Positions 61,084 to 64,000 of a DNA stretch of 64,000 nucleotides are shown piece after piece; the stretch's first letter is position 1; every line of letters starts with the position of its first letter. The translations under genes were made by a program, and so were the position numbers. Under the pieces are notes generated by a model that was not told where the DNA came from, ran no database searches, and saw only the letters and a program-made list of their open reading frames with translations. This stretch comes from Rhytidiadelphus loreus (taxonomy: Eukaryota; Streptophyta; Bryopsida; Hypnales; Hylocomiaceae), in assembly GCA_947034895.1 (NCBI GenBank), contig OX344765.1:46443001-46507000 (forward strand), in the 5' to 3' direction.

Positions 61084-61430
61084 ATTAGTCTATAAGATAG
61101 ACTAGGACTTCTTTTCTACCTTTTGGATTTTTGTCCTTGGTTCTATTTATAACCATTCACTAAAATAAAAGTTCTATTAGTCTATAAGATAGACTGAGAC
61201 TTCTTTTCTACTTTTTAGCTTTTTGTCCTTAGTTCTATTTATAACCATTCACTAAAGTAAAAGTTTTATTAGTCTTTAAGGTAGACTGAAACTTCTTTTC
61301 TAGCTTTTTAGCTTTTTTCCTTGGTTCTATTTATAACCATCTACTAAAGTAAAAGTTCTATTTATAACCATCCACTAAAGTAAAAGTTCTATTTATAACC
61401 ATCCACTAAAGTGAAAGTTTTATTTATACT
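61084..61430. repeat. Compound tandem repeat: 92-bp units grading into 31-bp units
   Basis: attagtctataagatagact starts units at 61084 and 61176, and a variant starts at 61268, an exact 92-bp period. The last part of the unit (atttataaccatycactaaa, plus gtaaaagttct) is then amplified alone as 31-bp repeats from about 61329 to 61430. Short unit, high identity and nested periods point to slippage or unequal exchange. No coding role was seen. Confidence 0.85.
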
Positions 61431-62322
61431 TCTCCAAGCACATCTTATCTAATTCATCTCATATCCAAATCATTTTGTACCAAAATCTTGATATTCTACC
61501 TAGAGTTATCTAATTTTAAGTTCCAACCTAGGTGTATTTAATTCCAATTCACTAGTCATCCAAGTAGAGTTGTCTTAACTCCACTACATAAATCTATCCT
61601 TTACAGATATCTATCTCGAGGCACTCTAGTGCCCTTGTCATCAAACTAACTCAAAAAATTAATTATTTTTGTAGAAAGAAATGCCATTAGGCCAAAAAGT
61701 AGTGTCCTTCACCCTTAAGATTCCAAAGAGAAAAGTTAGTTGAGGATTAAGGATATCAACTAGGTTGGGATTTATAATGGATTTGACGACTGGATCACTT
61801 TAGAGAATTTAGGGGCTAAGAGAACAAGTAATTGCACCATTTACATCTATGTATATGGATGGACTATATATAGTTGCACCATTTATATCTATGTATATGA
61901 ATGGACTATATATAGTGATTATACATGATTTTAAGATTATATATGAGCATATAGTTTTTTAGAGATTCCATCTAAATTTTTTGGTTAAATTTATTATTTT
62001 TGGTAGATTTTAGTAACTATGTATTCAAAATTCTCTTTTGTAGATTATTGACTTCTCTATAGGAAGATGCTTAATTCATGGATCACCTTGTAGTGTATTT
62101 TAGAAACTTCAAGATCCTACCTCATGATGTGAATTTGAGCCATGAAAATGACCTTTTCTAAATTTGAGCTCAACTTATGGAATGGAGTTAATAAAGTGTT
62201 ATTTCTACTTCACTTGTAAATTTCAAAACTTACTTCTTAAAATTGAATATTTTATTGCAATTTGAACTTTGGGCCTATGACCTTGGTCTACTAATTTTCT
62301 AATCATAAAAAGTCATAATAAA
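61431..62322. other. AT-rich DNA with a small direct duplication
   Basis: The phrase tagttgcaccatttayatct...atggactatata is repeated at about 61828-61870 and 61871-61915. Nothing else was recognised. Confidence 0.5.
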
Positions 62323-62646
62323 CATTACATCAGATTTCAGGCCAGTGAGAGACCCTGAGTTCTCCGACGTTCCCGGACTGTGGGAACGTCGGAGAACAGC
62401 AGTCCGACGTGGCATAGAGACTGCCAGTTCGGACTGCATTAATGAATTAATTAAAAAATATTTTTTTAAATATTTTTATAAAAGAAATTTATTATTTTTT
62501 AAATTTTATTTTTAAATTTAAAAAAAAAATTATTTTATTTTATTTTTATATTTTAATAATTAATTAATGAGACTGTCCGGCCATGGTTCGTAGCATGGGG
62601 AACCATGGCTGGAAGGTCTCTTGCAGGCCTGAAATCTAATCTAATG
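62323..62646. mobile_element. AT-cored element with CATTA-type inverted ends, copy C
   Basis: The left end CATTACATCAGATTTCAGGC and the right end read inward CATTAGATTAGATTTCAGGC continue to a shared GAGACC block, giving inverted ends of about 30 bp. GC-rich subterminal hairpins flank a nearly pure A/T core (62445-62570). The left hairpin is a perfect 16-bp stem at 62359-62397 (GTTCTCCGACGTTCCC and its inverse, 7-nt loop). Best-preserved of the three related elements in the window. Superfamily unknown; no target duplication identified. Confidence 0.7.
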
Positions 62647-63465
62647 TATACCTTTGGAGAAAATTTCAAATTTTTGAGCTAATTTTGTATTTGACAAGAA
62701 TTATCCTCACTATTTCATGAAGAAAATGATAATGATTTCAAAAAAACTGAAATTTTGTGGCTTACAAAGGTCATGTGATTTCATCTCTATACAATAAATA
62801 TAGAAACTTTCAGAAATAAATAGTTACAAAATGGGAACATTGTACTGATTGTAGGGTGAAAGAAATTTGAAGTTCAATTTTGTGGCCATTTCAAGTACAT
62901 TTTTGTGGTCATATGTCTCCTTTCAAAGTTAAAAATGTTATGTGCCCATTGCCCAAATTACCCTACGTTAGGGTCAAAATATAATTCTAAATGTAATTAA
63001 ATATGGACATCTAATAAAATATTCAGAAATAATAAGGCAACATAACTGAATAGTTTAGAAAATATTAATGGAAATAATCTCAATTCATAAAAATTCAAGA
63101 ATTTTACAAACAACATTCCCAAGTACAAATTACAATACTATCCATCAAAAAAATCATCACAAATCACAAAAGGAGGAGAATTGAAATCATCTTGTGCTAT
63201 ATCAATGTCCAAAATTTTAAACAATGAAAAGCTCAATGACATGTCAGAAGTGAAGCTTACGATCAAAAATCACATTAAAACATTAGATATCACAAAAAAT
63301 GAAATTTGAAGAAAATATGGGAGTACAATTTTACATACTAAATAAAAATACCCCTGAAAATAAATTATTTCGTATAGGGTCCAACAAATCTGACCCTAGT
63401 GTACGGTAAATGAAACGAATATGTCTCATTGTTTTCAAATTTTCAATTTCTTTTTTTTTTTAATT
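62647..63465. other. AT-rich intergenic DNA, nothing recognised
   Basis: No coding frame, RNA gene or bounded element could be supported. Confidence 0.55.
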
Positions 63466-64000
63466 AAAAAAATTGCAGCCGGTATTGGTTGTCACGCACA
63501 TTGGAATGGACCGGCAGTAGACGGTATTCCCGATTGGAATAGAGGAAGCTTCCTCGGAAGCACACCAGCAGCAGGAGCTTTGTGTCCAGAACGTGCCAGT
63601 CGGTAAAATTCTGTTCACGCACTCCGTCACTTTTTGTGTTATTTCATGCAGCTCTGGTCCTTCAGATTTTCTGCTTTCGGGTGGGGAACAAAAGTTACGG
63701 CAACCCATCTTCACCACTCATCCAAAGTGGTTTTCTTAAAATAGCAGATGATCGGTACAAGTTAAGTGGCCAATGAATGACTTTCAACTACAGTACAGTA
63801 CGTTACCAGCTAATAGAATCAATCGTCGTCTGTGAACAACAACTACTGTTTTCTCTCATACAGCCTTAACCTAGGGCATCACGTGAAGCTAAACGCTTCC
63901 CACATCAACGGGGGATCGGATCCAAGCAGCCTGCAGTAGCAAAGCGATGCAAACCCGATTCAACGATGCTAACAGTCTTCCAAATCATCAAGAAAACGAA
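63466..64000. other. GC-richer window end, possible edge of another gene
   Basis: Composition rises from about 63475 to the window end. Open frames exist on both strands (63421-63606 plus; 63460-63717 minus) without family resemblance. An acceptor-like tgcag (63477) and a donor-like cggtaaaat (63601) bracket a possible exon, but its translation is not recognised. The region may be a promoter or first exon of a gene beyond the window. Confidence 0.3.

Noticed and set aside
61084..61430. CRISPR-like array
   Set aside because: The units are contiguous tandem repeats without unique spacers, in a plant nuclear context.
63421..63776. Possible exon of a recognised gene near the right edge
   Set aside because: Neither strand gives a recognisable protein and the window ends before any supporting exon.

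Overview
The window is nuclear DNA from a land plant, most likely a seed-free plant such as a moss (inferred). The evidence is GT-AG introns of about 70-900 bp, a complete plant-type L-arabinokinase gene, a PUR4 gene with a plastid-type leader, AGGGTTT telo-boxes ahead of several genes, and very AT-rich intergenic DNA full of short inverted-repeat elements. Placing it with bryophytes is a guess from style; no taxon marker was seen. I find no prokaryotic, organellar, CRISPR, rRNA or tRNA signature.

Five genes could be assembled exon by exon. All five are on the + strand, keep frame across every junction and look intact. They are an EF-hand/TMEM65-like membrane protein (9132-11465, 6 exons, 378 aa); eIF2-beta (13325-15531, 8 exons, 272 aa); L-arabinokinase ARA1 (16724-25415, 29 exons, 986 aa); FGAM synthase PUR4 (27809-38544, 31 exons, 1422 aa); and the TFIIA large subunit (49786-53857, 11 exons, 412 aa). 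They are unrelated housekeeping functions (organelle membrane, translation initiation, sugar salvage, purine synthesis, Pol II transcription), so the grouping is ordinary synteny and not an operon or biosynthetic cluster.

The accessory DNA is where the structure lies. At 4.5-6.5 kb are a TAA-flanked MITE and a foldback element with two other MITEs nested in its centre. One of those MITEs is flanked by TTAA and has an inverted second copy at 11.8-12.4 kb; a different TTAA-flanked element is at 55.1-55.7 kb. Together they suggest piggyBac-like non-autonomous elements. A degraded Tc1/mariner transposase lies at about 40.0-40.7 kb. A CACTA-type MITE with a clean 3-bp target duplication is at 46.9-47.1 kb. 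Three AT-cored elements share CATTA-type ends (26.6, 43.0 and 62.3 kb). The TFIIA gene sits between two long inverted copies of an unidentified gene-leader-like sequence (47.4-48.3 and 54.3-54.9 kb). A near-perfect 1-kb palindrome is centred at 60,010, followed by a 92-bp tandem repeat at 61.1-61.4 kb.

Remaining regions (1-4.5, 6.5-8.3, 38.6-39.9, 41-46.8, 57-59.5 and 62.7-63.4 kb) are AT-rich and show no convincing gene. Three GC-richer patches (1.1-2.6, 56.4-58.1 and 63.4-64.0 kb) could hold untranslated, lineage-specific or incomplete genes that I do not recognise. Exon coordinates were derived by hand from reading frame, splice consensus and family alignment from memory; single-base errors are possible.
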